Shown in pieces: positions 5,983 to 11,998 of a stretch of 11,998 nt of DNA; the first letter of the stretch is position 1, and each line of letters opens with the position of its first letter. This stretch comes from Candidatus Hebobacteria bacterium (lineage in GTDB: Bacteria; Armatimonadota; Hebobacteria; Hebobacterales; Hebobacteraceae), in contig JALGTT010000027.1 of assembly GCA_029821235.1 (NCBI GenBank), positions 1 through 11,998 of the forward strand, read 5' to 3'. The notes beneath the pieces are model-generated. The model saw only the letters and a program-made list of their open reading frames with translations, searched no databases and had not been told where the DNA came from. Both the position numbers and the translations under genes were made by a program.

Positions 5983-6462
5983 CTATTCGCCGCCCTCGAA
6001 CTTCTTCAGCGCGTCGTTCATCGCATCCATCATCTCTCGGTATGGGACCGCACCTCGCACCCGTCCCAGTTCCTTCTCGTCCGCGGTGAGAAAGATGGTG
6101 GTCGGGTAGCCGCTCACCCTGAGTTTGGCCCTCAAAGCCGAGTGGATATTCCCATCCACCTTCACGGCCACGAACTGCCTGCTCAACTCGCCCACATCCG
6201 ACCGCGCCCACACCTCTTCGTCCAACTTCTTGCAGAAGTGACAATAAGCGCTCATCACATCCACCATCAACGGCTTGGCCTCTTCCTTGGCCTGTCTCCT
6301 GGCCTCTTCGTAGTCGCTCAGCCACGCGACCCCGCTCCCCCCGCCTGCCTCGGAAGTGGTGGCATCCGGGGCCGGCTGAGGCGAGGTGGCCGTCTGAGAG
6401 CCCCTGCAACCCCATGCCATCGTCACCAGCATCAGACTCAGCAACAACCACAGAACACGCAT
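5983..6462 (-). CDS. Thioredoxin-fold lipoprotein (Thioredoxin_7-like)
   Basis: 159 residues. The N-terminus is a signal peptide ending AWGC with Cys-19 as probable lipidation site, though the lipobox is imperfect (A and W at -3 and -2). After a Ser/Thr/Pro-rich linker, a thioredoxin domain runs from about 46: conserved WLSDYEEARRQAKEEAKP, active site C74-H-F-C77 preceded by MSAY, and the cis-proline P120 in GYPTTIF. The domain layout, with DYEEA... before the active site, is that of the DsbD-gamma/Thioredoxin_7 group. It would reduce or exchange disulfides on extracytoplasmic partners, most simply the cysteine-containing binding proteins encoded next. ATG 6462 is supported by AAGGAG 6 bases upstream; a longer in-frame version to 6510 lacks this. 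First gene of the operon. Confidence 0.88.
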   Translation of the reverse strand: MRVLWLLLSLMLVTMAWGCRGSQTATSPQPAPDATTSEAGGGSGVAWLSDYEEARRQAKEEAKPLMVDVMSAYCHFCKKLDEEVWARSDVGELSRQFVAVKVDGNIHSALRAKLRVSGYPTTIFLTADEKELGRVRGAVPYREMMDAMNDALKKFEGGE

Positions 6463-6515
6463 GGGAAACTCCTTTGCAGTCAGGTGTCGCCTGTTTTCGT
6501 CCTCATGCATACGCT

Positions 6516-6544
6516 AGTCAACCACTGTGAATCTTGTGTGTCAA
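6516..6544 (-). promoter_or_regulatory. TTGACA-N17-TTGACT direct repeat upstream of the thioredoxin operon
   Basis: On the minus strand TTGACA (6544-6539) is followed after 17 bases by TTGACT (6521-6516), 54 bases before the ATG of the thioredoxin gene. TTGACA is a perfect -35 box, but no good -10 follows at normal spacing. The pair could be a repeated regulator site or chance. Only the location in a promoter region supports a role. Confidence 0.25.
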
Positions 6545-6590
6545 AGAGCGTACTTTCAGAGGAAACTGACCCTTGCGGGGCACTTACGCG

Positions 6591-6626
6591 TCGGCCTTGT
6601 CCGACAAGCGCAGCGGACAAGGCCGA
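6591..6626. repeat. 13-bp perfect inverted repeat, REP-like hairpin
   Basis: TCGGCCTTGTCCG (6591-6603) and CGGACAAGGCCGA (6614-6626) are exact reverse complements separated by 10 bases. It lies in the noncoding gap between the stop of the PDZ gene (6662) and the start of the thioredoxin operon (6462), both on the minus strand. It would form a strong hairpin in the PDZ transcript, about 36 bases past the stop. No T tract follows on that strand, so a dispersed palindromic element or mRNA-end stabiliser is as likely as a terminator. Confidence 0.6.
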
Positions 6627-6661
6627 GTCATGCCATGGTCGGAAGGCGTCAAATGGGCCGG

Positions 6662-7141
6662 CTACTTGTCCCCCGGGGGCCCCATCCCCGGGGGCGCTGG
6701 CGGGGCTTCGGTGGGCAGTTCGGTGTACTTGAGTTCCATCTTCTGCCCATTCCGATAGAGTTCGATGGTGATCGGCGTGCCGTCTTTCTTCAGCGCGTCC
6801 ATCGCCTCCTGGACAGTGCCCGCGGTCAGCCCCTGCCCGTTGATGTTCACCACGATGTCACCCGGGTAGAGGCCCAACACGCCCAGGACGGAGGCGTCTC
6901 GCCGCGGCCGAAAAGCCACGATCTTGTCCCCGGGGGGATCGATGGAGACGGTCAGCAGCGCCCCCAGGGCTTCGTCATAGGCCGGCTGAGGCAGCGGCTT
7001 GTCCATCCCCCGGGGCAGCACGGGGCCAGGCGCCGTCTGTTGCTCCAGCTTTCGTCCGTACAGCATGAAGATGGCGAACCCGACCACCACCAGGGTCAGC
7101 ACCACCGTCACTGGATGAACTCGGCTTTTCAATCCTCTCAT
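6662..7141 (-). CDS. Membrane-anchored PDZ-domain protein
   Basis: 159 residues: a short basic cytoplasmic N-terminus, one membrane segment (about 10-28), a Pro-rich linker (36-53), then a PDZ-like domain (about 60-141) with the carboxylate-loop-to-strand region GVLGLYPGDIVVNINGQGL (87-105), the helix TVQEAMDALKKDG (109-121) and final strands ITIELYRNGQKMELKY. It ends in a Pro/Gly-rich tail. Single-pass anchor plus C-terminal PDZ resembles GspC/PulC of type II secretion, but no other secretion genes are seen, so a generic periplasmic scaffold or substrate-recognition role is safer. The start is ATG 7141, 7 bases after GGAGG; the adjacent ATG at 7144 is also possible. It stands alone on its strand, divergent from the 7310 gene. 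Confidence 0.85.
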   Translation of the reverse strand: MRGLKSRVHPVTVVLTLVVVGFAIFMLYGRKLEQQTAPGPVLPRGMDKPLPQPAYDEALGALLTVSIDPPGDKIVAFRPRRDASVLGVLGLYPGDIVVNINGQGLTAGTVQEAMDALKKDGTPITIELYRNGQKMELKYTELPTEAPPAPPGMGPPGDK

Positions 7142-7177
7142 CATCACTCCTCCGCACACTGCGGGATCACAGAACCG

Positions 7178-7186
7178 TGCTATAGT
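7178..7186 (+). promoter_or_regulatory. Extended -10 promoter for the zinc-ribbon/GIDE and OsmC genes
   Basis: TGCTATAGT: TGn plus a hexamer matching TATAAT at five of six positions. It lies in the 168-base gap between the divergent genes at 7141 and 7310, about 125 bases ahead of the GTG. No -35 box is clear. CGTGCTATAGTC here differs by one base from CGTGCTATAATC at the rodA promoter. The complementary strand also offers weak -10 candidates for the PDZ gene. Confidence 0.4.
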
Positions 7187-7309
7187 CTACCACACCCCGC
7201 GTTCAGGTCCTCCTGCGCCTGCCCGCCGGCGTATCCCTGTAGTCACATCCCGCGAAGTGTGGAATTGTGTTTAGCAAGTGCGCCCGAACCGCATCAAGCG
7301 AGGTGTTCC

Positions 7310-8188
7310 GTGCTCGAGCATGTCTCCTGCCCGCGCTGTGGGGCCCCCAATCTGACCACCGACTACGTCTGCTTCGCTTGCGGCGCCCGTCTCCGGCCCA
7401 TCCGCAAGCGTATCCGGCCCCGCCCCTCCCATGTCCCCTGGCCATTCTGGGTGGGGCTCGCCCTCGCTCTCGCGGTGCTCGGGCTGGGCGCCTGGAAGAC
7501 CACGGAATGGCTGTCCTCCTACCGGCAGCAGAAGCGGTCACCCGTCTCCCACTGGCTGCTGGCCGGCGGAGCGCTGCTGGTCGCGGGGCAGGCGGCGTTC
7601 TACCGGGCCCGCCGGACCGACCGCAGGCGCTGGCGGCTCGCGCGCGCCCCGGAGTTGCCCCTCCGCCAGGCCCACGCCGGGGACGTGATCTGGGCGCGGG
7701 GACGGATAGAATGCGACACCCCGCTCATCGCCCCCTATTGCGAGGAACCCTGTGTCTACTACCACCTGGTGATAAAGGAGAGGGACTCATCGGAGGCCCC
7801 GTGGCGAACCGTCCGGCGCGAGACCCGGTCGGTGGACTTCACGGTGTCGCAGGACGACGCCTCTGTCCGCATCCCCACCGGCGGCGTGCTCTTCGAGGCC
7901 CCCATCTGGAGCGACACCTATCCCGACGGGAGCGCAGACCTCCACGTCAGAGTGTGGGCGCTTGCCCTGGGCGTGCCGGCAGGAATCTGGGGAAAAGTGG
8001 CGAACGAAGGAAACAGGTTGCGCCTGGACCCGCCCGCAGATGACCTTCCGGTCGTCGCGACCTGGCAATCCCCGCAACAATATGTGGCCTCCCTCGCGCG
8101 CCGGGCCACCGGCATGCAGATCGTGGGGTGGGCCGCCAGCCTTGCAGGAGCCCTGGTGCTGATGGCGGCCGTCGCGCAGGCGCCGTAA
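7310..8188 (+). CDS. Zinc-ribbon membrane protein with GIDE-like (MULAN-type) domain
   Basis: 292 residues. A zinc ribbon occupies the N-terminus (C7-P-R-C10 and C21-F-A-C24), followed by a basic stretch, two membrane segments (about 46-62 and 81-98), a soluble domain (about 118-258) and a C-terminal membrane segment (about 270-288). The soluble domain has the GIDE pattern known from the mitochondrial ligase MULAN and its many bacterial relatives: GDVIWARGRIECDTPLIAPY (124-143), CVYYHLVI (148-155), a W-x-x-V then FTV-QDD (177-183) and VRIPTGG. Bacterial versions lack the RING finger and are not ligases; their role is unknown, probably membrane-associated quality control or signalling. GTG 7310 is chosen because GAGGT lies 5 bases upstream; longer in-frame extension overlaps the divergent gene and its promoter. 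The OsmC gene follows after 32 bases. Confidence 0.82.
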   Translation: MLEHVSCPRCGAPNLTTDYVCFACGARLRPIRKRIRPRPSHVPWPFWVGLALALAVLGLGAWKTTEWLSSYRQQKRSPVSHWLLAGGALLVAGQAAFYRARRTDRRRWRLARAPELPLRQAHAGDVIWARGRIECDTPLIAPYCEEPCVYYHLVIKERDSSEAPWRTVRRETRSVDFTVSQDDASVRIPTGGVLFEAPIWSDTYPDGSADLHVRVWALALGVPAGIWGKVANEGNRLRLDPPADDLPVVATWQSPQQYVASLARRATGMQIVGWAASLAGALVLMAAVAQAP

Positions 8189-8220
8189 TTCCACAGTCGC
8201 ACACTGGAGGTAGGATTCTC

Positions 8221-8604
8221 GTGATCGTCGAGTACGCCGGAGGAAGCAAGTTTGTCGCGCGCCACAGAGGGCTGGAGGTAGTCAGCGACCAGCCAGTGGA
8301 AAAAGGAGGGGAAAACGCCGGAATGACCCCTCCGGAGCTGTTCATCGTCGCCCTGGGCGCGTGTGTCGGGGTCTACGTGGTTCGCTTCGCCGAGCGCCAC
8401 GACATTCCCCTGGAGGGCCTGACTGTCGAGGCCGACTACGAGACCGCCGAAGACCCCCGCCGCATCGGCAGCATCAAGGTGAAGGTGAAACTTCCTCAGC
8501 CCCCGCCCGAGAAGTACCGCGAGGCGCTGCTGCGATCCGCCCGCCAGTGCATGGTGCACAACACCATCACCCATTGCCCGCAGGTGGACATCTCCCTGGA
8601 GTGA
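8221..8604 (+). CDS. OsmC/Ohr family protein (probable thiol-dependent peroxidase or related)
   Basis: 127 residues, a little shorter than typical OsmC (about 140). Both family cysteines are present: C48 in the helix LGACVGVYVVRF and C110 in SARQCMVHNTITHCP, with an extra C119. The conserved TPPELFIVALGAC (36-48) helix start and the strand LEGLTVEADYE are also typical. Members reduce organic hydroperoxides with these two cysteines in the cytoplasm; the usual arginine near the active site could be R14 or R16, which I cannot confirm. GTG 8221 follows GGAGGT by 9 bases. Probably co-transcribed with the zinc-ribbon/GIDE gene. Many OsmC-like proteins outside OsmC and Ohr proper have unknown substrates. 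Confidence 0.9.
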   Translation: MIVEYAGGSKFVARHRGLEVVSDQPVEKGGENAGMTPPELFIVALGACVGVYVVRFAERHDIPLEGLTVEADYETAEDPRRIGSIKVKVKLPQPPPEKYREALLRSARQCMVHNTITHCPQVDISLE

Positions 8605-8637
8605 AGCCCTCTCAGAGCGGCACAGGTTACGGTCCGG

Positions 8638-9345
8638 TCACCGCGAGCTCGCCCGCGGTATCTTGAACCACGCCTCCGCGCTTGCATTCCCGTCCTTCAC
8701 CAACAGGCAGAGGGAATGCACGCCCACTTCTACGGGGGGATAGCCGGGGCTTCCCGAGATGGGGAACCAGATTTCGTAGGACCAAAGTGAGCCCGGGGGC
8801 ATGTTCGGGTCCAGCGCGGACAGGTAGTCGCGCAGGTGGACGGGCTGTGCAACCGAGATCGGCGGGTACTCCACATCTCCCCGGTTGGTGCACATGCCGA
8901 AGGAAATCTCGGTCGGATCGCGCCCCATCGGCAGTTCGACGGTGACGATGAACTTCATCTCCCGCTCCAGCCGCTTCATCGCCTCGTCGGCCGCCTGTTG
9001 GAGCCCCTTGTCGGAGGCGTCGCCCTTCTGCGCAATCTCGTAGGCCAGCTCCTCTTCCGGCCAGCACGCCGCCGCCTTTCTCACGATCACATCAGCCGAG
9101 ATGGCCACATTCACATCCTGCATCAGCCTGTCGAGAATCTTCTGCGGATCGGAGCCCGCCTGGATCAGCCGCTTGGCTCGCAACTTCGCCCTGTCCATCT
9201 GATAGGGAGTAACCTGAAGACCCGGGTGAATCTGAGCACGGCTGGAGCAGCCGGCCGCCAGCCCGGCCACCGCGAGCGCGCAGACCGCCCCCACACCTAC
9301 GGCCCGCCACCTCCGCATTCGCCAACGGAGCACTCTCACTGCCAT
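8638..9345 (-). CDS. Lipoprotein of unknown function
   Basis: 235 residues. The N-terminus is a lipoprotein signal: a basic start (R4, R7, R9, R11, R12, R14), a hydrophobic core and the lipobox LAAGC with Cys-33. The mature part begins with a helical region (about 50-135: QMDRAKLRAKRLIQ, a later A/E/K-rich stretch KGLQQAADEAMKRLERE), then a beta-rich region with FIVTVELPMG (around 132-141), SLWSYEIWFPI and a final strand pair ending AEAWFKIP. I do not recognise the family. ATG 9345 is preceded directly by a run of G; an in-frame ATG at 9318 would still give a complete signal peptide, so the start is uncertain. It is convergent with the OsmC gene, 33 bases apart, and sits alone downstream of the gltB genes. 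Confidence 0.82.
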   Translation of the reverse strand: MAVRVLRWRMRRWRAVGVGAVCALAVAGLAAGCSSRAQIHPGLQVTPYQMDRAKLRAKRLIQAGSDPQKILDRLMQDVNVAISADVIVRKAAACWPEEELAYEIAQKGDASDKGLQQAADEAMKRLEREMKFIVTVELPMGRDPTEISFGMCTNRGDVEYPPISVAQPVHLRDYLSALDPNMPPGSLWSYEIWFPISGSPGYPPVEVGVHSLCLLVKDGNASAEAWFKIPRASSR

Positions 9346-9364
9346 CCCCCCAGCGCCAGGAAGT

Positions 9365-9394
9365 GTCTCGCTGCATACGAGACGCCAAATATTA
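9365..9394 (-). promoter_or_regulatory. Possible promoter and inverted repeat ahead of the lipoprotein gene
   Basis: On the minus strand a TAATAT hexamer (9394-9389) resembles a -10 box, with only a weak -35 candidate upstream. Between it and the ATG at 9345 lies a perfect 6-bp inverted repeat, GTCTCG (9365-9370) and CGAGAC (9378-9383), with a 7-base loop. It is placed where an operator or 5' leader hairpin could act. Confidence 0.3.
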
Positions 9395-9413
9395 CCACAT
9401 CCCGCTCTGCATC

Positions 9414-9443
9414 ACCATCTGCGCCCATCCGCGTTCATCTGCG
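9414..9443. repeat. Triple tandem 10-bp repeat downstream of the GXGXG gene
   Basis: Three consecutive decamers, ACCATCTGCG, CCCATCCGCG and TTCATCTGCG, share the core CATCYGCG. They lie 6 bases past the stop of the glutamate synthase domain-3 gene, in noncoding sequence. Read on the other strand the unit is CGCAGATGnn. Degenerate arrays of such GCAGATG-type decamers are, as I recall, scattered in intergenic DNA of many bacterial phyla; function unknown. Confidence 0.6.
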
Positions 9444-9449
9444 GCTTCC

Positions 9450-10187
9450 CTAGGCCGCGTACTTCGCCCCGAACGGCCGATGGGAGATGGGTGCGATCCG
9501 CAGGAAATCGTGCTCCAAGATCTCGGCGACGTCCAGCCCGAAAGCGAAGGCGAAGGCCTCCACATGGGGCGTGAGCACCTTCCGGTCCGCGTCGTCCACC
9601 GGCCGCACCGCCACGAAGCGGCCCGCCACCCGCGCCGGGTCCACGTCGCCGCGGACATAGATCACCCCTCCGTGCATTCCCGTCCCACACCAGTCCCCCA
9701 CCAGCTCCTGCCCCGGCCGACGCTCCAGACCCAGCACGATCAGCGCGCCCCCGGCCATATACTCGCCCAGGAAGTCCCCCGCCACTCCCCCGGCCACCAC
9801 CACCGGGAAACGGTCCTGGTAGGCCTTCATGTGGATGCCGACGCGGTATCCGACGTTGCCGCGCACCAGCAGCCGGCCCCCCCGCATCCCGTAGCCCAGC
9901 ACATCCCCGGCATGTCCGTGGACCACGATCTCCCCCGCGTTCATGGTGTTCGCCACTGCGTCCTGGGCGTTGCCGCGCACCACCACCGTGGGCCCGTCCA
10001 TGAACGCCCCGAGGTCGTTGCCCGGCACGCCGTGCAGCTCCATGCCGACTGACCCCTGGACGCCGTCGGCGATGTACCGCTGCCCGTTCACGTTGACGAT
10101 CTCGAGCTCCATCTCGCCCTCCGCCACCGCCTGACGGACCTGGCGGTTGAGGTCTCGATAGTGCAGATCGGCCGCATCAATACGCAC
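9450..10187 (-). CDS. Glutamate synthase large-subunit domain 3 (GXGXG domain protein)
   Basis: 245 residues, the stand-alone form of the C-terminal beta-helix domain of glutamate synthase. After an N-terminal region with VNVNGQRYIADGV (32-44), repeated glycine motifs mark the right-handed beta-helix: GNDLGAFMDG, HGHAGDVLGYGMRGG, GGVAGDFLGEYMAGG and GDWCGTGMHGG, spaced by about 19-36 residues. The domain is structural and packs against the FMN synthase domain. The C-terminal third (LTPHVEAFAFAFGLDVAEILEHDFLRI) is longer than the bare helix and may serve subunit contacts. GTG 10187 is supported by GGAGG 6 bases upstream. It follows the FMN-subunit gene by 24 bases and closes the glutamate synthase operon as far as seen. 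Confidence 0.92.
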   Translation of the reverse strand: MRIDAADLHYRDLNRQVRQAVAEGEMELEIVNVNGQRYIADGVQGSVGMELHGVPGNDLGAFMDGPTVVVRGNAQDAVANTMNAGEIVVHGHAGDVLGYGMRGGRLLVRGNVGYRVGIHMKAYQDRFPVVVAGGVAGDFLGEYMAGGALIVLGLERRPGQELVGDWCGTGMHGGVIYVRGDVDPARVAGRFVAVRPVDDADRKVLTPHVEAFAFAFGLDVAEILEHDFLRIAPISHRPFGAKYAA

Positions 10188-10211
10188 GTTTTTCCTCCAT
10201 CTCCACCCGCG

Positions 10212-11696
10212 TCACGCGCCCACGCCGGCGGGCTTGACGCCGAGGATGTCGCAAGTGGTCTGGTCCAACCCCACCGCCCGCAGGCGCTCCCGGCTCCCCC
10301 GCAGGCTCTCGATGGCGTTCACCCCCATCGCCCCCAGGATCTCCTCCAGCTCCGCGCTCCAGGCGGTGATCAGGTTGATGAGGCGCTGAGAGCCCACATA
10401 CGGATCCAGCCGCCTGGTGAGCGCGGGATCCTGGGTGGTGATGCCCCACGAGCACTTGCCCGTGTAGCATCGCTGGCACAGCGTGCACCCCAGCGCCAGC
10501 AGGGCCGCGGTCCCGATCGCCACCGCATCCGCCCCCAGCGCGATCGCCTTCGCCATGTCCGCGCTGGAGCGAATCCCGCCCGCGGCGATGATGGAGGCCT
10601 GATTGCGGATGCCCTCGTCGCGCAGTTGCTGGTCCACCACCGCCACCGCGATCTCGATGGGAATCCCCAGGTGGTCGCGGATGACGGTCGGCGCCGCCCC
10701 CGTGCCGCCCCGGAACCCGTCCAGGTATACGATGTCCGCGCCCGCGCGCACGATCCCGCTGGCGATGGCGGCGACATTGTGCACGGTCGCGATCTTCACC
10801 GAGACCGGCTTCTGGTAGTCCGTCGCCTCTTTCAGCGCGTAGATGAGTTGGCGCAGATCCTCGATGGAATAGATGTCGTGTTGAGGCGCGGGGGACAGCG
10901 CGTCCGTGCCCAGCGGAATCATCCGCGTGCGCGACACCTCCTGGGAAACCTTCTCTCCGGGCAGGTGGCCGCCGATGCCCGGCTTCGCTCCCTGCCCGAT
11001 CTTGATCTCCACCGCCGCCCCCGCGTTCAGGTAGTCGGCGTCAACCCCGAACCTCCCGGAGGCGCACTGTACGAACGCGCGGTGGGAGTATGGCTTGAGG
11101 TCCTCGTGCAGTCCCCCCTCCCCCGTGTTCCACATCACCCCGCACTCGGCGGCCGCCATCGCGATCGCCTTCTGCGCGTTCAGGCTGATGGAGCCGTAGG
11201 ACATGGGCGAGAACACGATGGGGCTCTCCAACTCCAGGCAGGGCGCGATGGGGATATCCGACTCGTCCTCTTCCCCGCCCCCCGGCTTCACCCGGTCCGG
11301 ACGCCGCCCGATATGGGTCTTCAACTCCATCGGCTCCCGCAGCGGATCGATAGAGGGATTGGTGACCTGGCAGGCGTCCAGCACCAGGTGGTCCCAGAGA
11401 ATCGGGTAATCCAGATCACACCCCATCCCGGTGAGCAACACCCCTCCCGTCTCCGCCTGATGCCACACATTCCGCCGGTGGTTCACGTCGATGGTGATCG
11501 CCTGCTGCGGGCAGAACACCATGCAACGCTGACAGCCGACGCACTTGGCGGGATCGGACACCGGGCCGTCCTCCCACGAGATCGCCCCGAACCCGCACTG
11601 CTGGACGCAGCGCTTGCAGCGCGCGCACTTCTCCGGGTCGTGGGTCCACTTGAACTCGTTGGGTCTGAAAATGGGAACGCGGACCGCGCGATTCAC
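10212..11696 (-). CDS. Glutamate synthase FMN subunit with N-terminal 2[4Fe-4S] ferredoxin domain (archaeal-type domain 2)
   Basis: 494 residues. It makes glutamate from 2-oxoglutarate and the ammonia passed from the amidotransferase subunit, with electrons reaching FMN through iron-sulfur clusters. Residues 20-66 form a two-cluster ferredoxin (C24, C27, C30, C34 and C52, C55, C58, C62). The synthase barrel follows from about 85: SPMSYGSISLNAQKAIAMAA, NTGEGG, AGAAVEIKIGQGAKPGIGG, PVSVKIATV, GADIVYLDGFRGGTGAAP (flavin/substrate loop), and GADAVAIGTAALLALGC. Cysteines C404, C407, C410 and C415 (CTLCQRCYTGKC) are in the place of the 3Fe-4S cluster ligands. The start is GTG 11696, with GAGGAGG 9 bases upstream and only one base between it and the previous TAA. 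No NAD(P)H-dependent small subunit (gltD) gene is in view, so ferredoxin could be the donor; this is inference. Confidence 0.93.
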   Translation of the reverse strand: MNRAVRVPIFRPNEFKWTHDPEKCARCKRCVQQCGFGAISWEDGPVSDPAKCVGCQRCMVFCPQQAITIDVNHRRNVWHQAETGGVLLTGMGCDLDYPILWDHLVLDACQVTNPSIDPLREPMELKTHIGRRPDRVKPGGGEEDESDIPIAPCLELESPIVFSPMSYGSISLNAQKAIAMAAAECGVMWNTGEGGLHEDLKPYSHRAFVQCASGRFGVDADYLNAGAAVEIKIGQGAKPGIGGHLPGEKVSQEVSRTRMIPLGTDALSPAPQHDIYSIEDLRQLIYALKEATDYQKPVSVKIATVHNVAAIASGIVRAGADIVYLDGFRGGTGAAPTVIRDHLGIPIEIAVAVVDQQLRDEGIRNQASIIAAGGIRSSADMAKAIALGADAVAIGTAALLALGCTLCQRCYTGKCSWGITTQDPALTRRLDPYVGSQRLINLITAWSAELEEILGAMGVNAIESLRGSRERLRAVGLDQTTCDILGVKPAGVGA

Positions 11697-11697
11697 C

Positions 11698-11997
11698 TTA
11701 CCGAACCTCCTCTGAGCCGGGCTCTCCCACCACGGTGTCGCATCCCAGCCGCCCGATCACCGGCTGCCCCGCATGGGGCGCCCACACCGTATCCGGGCTC
11801 TGGCACATGGCGCGAATTCCCGACTCCTCGCTCGAAATGAACAGCCAGCTGTCCTTGCGCGCCGCCACCAGGGGGCGCAGTTTGATGCGATCGTTCAACC
11901 CCACCATCTCCCCCTGCCGGCCGAAGATGATGGCGAACGGACCGTTCACCAGCGCGCTCGCATACACCCGGCGCAACTCGGTCTGCAATTCCCTCTC
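11698..11997 (-). CDS. Glutamate synthase amidotransferase (domain 1) subunit, C-terminal part only
   Basis: The reading frame is open to the right edge, so the gene begins outside the window. The visible 99 residues match the end of the class II glutamine amidotransferase domain: ALVNGPFAIIFGR, GLNDRIKLRPLVAAR and LFISSEESGIRAM are characteristic of PurF/GltB-type domains, where this part shapes the glutamine pocket behind the N-terminal catalytic cysteine (not visible). This subunit hydrolyses glutamine and passes ammonia to the FMN subunit. Its TAA at 11698-11700 lies one base from the next gene's GTG, so translation is probably coupled. First of three split glutamate synthase genes. Confidence 0.9.
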   Translation of the reverse strand, partial: ERELQTELRRVYASALVNGPFAIIFGRQGEMVGLNDRIKLRPLVAARKDSWLFISSEESGIRAMCQSPDTVWAPHAGQPVIGRLGCDTVVGEPGSEEVR

Positions 11998-11998
11998 C

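Noticed and set aside
6662..7141. Calling the PDZ protein GspC of a type II secretion system
   Set aside because: The architecture fits, but no other secretion gene is in the window and the PDZ domain alone is not specific.
6527..7309. Long in-frame 5' extension of the zinc-ribbon/GIDE gene
   Set aside because: The extension runs antisense through the PDZ gene and the shared promoter gap and is low in hydrophobic pattern; the GTG at 7310 has a good ribosome binding site and begins right before the zinc ribbon.
10161..11840. 559-codon open frame on the plus strand
   Set aside because: It lies opposite the glutamate synthase genes, whose domains and cysteine motifs are unmistakable; its product is Arg/His/Pro/Gly-rich, a typical antisense shadow in GC-rich DNA.

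Overview
The window is a gene-dense, GC-rich stretch of a bacterial chromosome. RodA (elongasome peptidoglycan polymerase) and a DUF1844 protein point to Bacteria. Glutamate synthase in the 'archaeal-type' form, with the large subunit split into separate genes, is common in deep-branching and anaerobic bacteria as well as archaea. Together with many uncharacterised membrane proteins this suggests an uncultivated phylum; Armatimonadota or a relative is a guess only. There is no phage, transposon, CRISPR array, tRNA or rRNA visible.

Layout. (1) 1-1822, plus strand: three tightly packed genes for uncharacterised inner-membrane proteins (the first cut by the window edge; the second a large domain between two membrane anchors; the third polytopic and apparently frameshifted at a run of five C). 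A 9-bp hairpin at 1833-1858 separates them from the next, convergent block. (2) 1863-3489, minus: rodA followed by a DUF1844 gene, behind a perfect extended -10 promoter. (3) 3675-6462, minus: a four-gene operon with 4-nt overlaps, transcribed as thioredoxin-fold lipoprotein, membrane-anchored ModA-like binding protein 1, ModA-like binding protein 2, and a small anchored protein that may also have a thioredoxin-like fold. Both binding proteins carry a Cys-Pro at the same place, and no permease or ATPase is present. (4) 6662-7141, minus: a membrane-anchored PDZ protein. (5) 7310-8604, plus: a zinc-ribbon/GIDE-type membrane protein and an OsmC-family peroxidase-like protein, divergent from the PDZ gene. 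(6) 8638-9345, minus: a lipoprotein of unknown function. (7) 9450-11998, minus: glutamate synthase as three consecutive genes, amidotransferase (cut by the window edge), ferredoxin/FMN synthase, and GXGXG domain.

How the parts fit. The gltB genes assimilate ammonia through glutamine; rodA serves wall elongation. The most interesting part is the 3.7-6.5 kb operon, which looks like an extracytoplasmic system combining thiol redox proteins with solute-binding domains of the molybdate/tungstate-binding fold but without transporter partners. The membrane trio at 1-1822 is the second candidate for an undescribed system. Short noncoding repeats lie between several operons: a 13-bp perfect inverted repeat (6591-6626), a triple 10-bp repeat (9414-9443), and a GCCACAGG-containing element (3598-3669).
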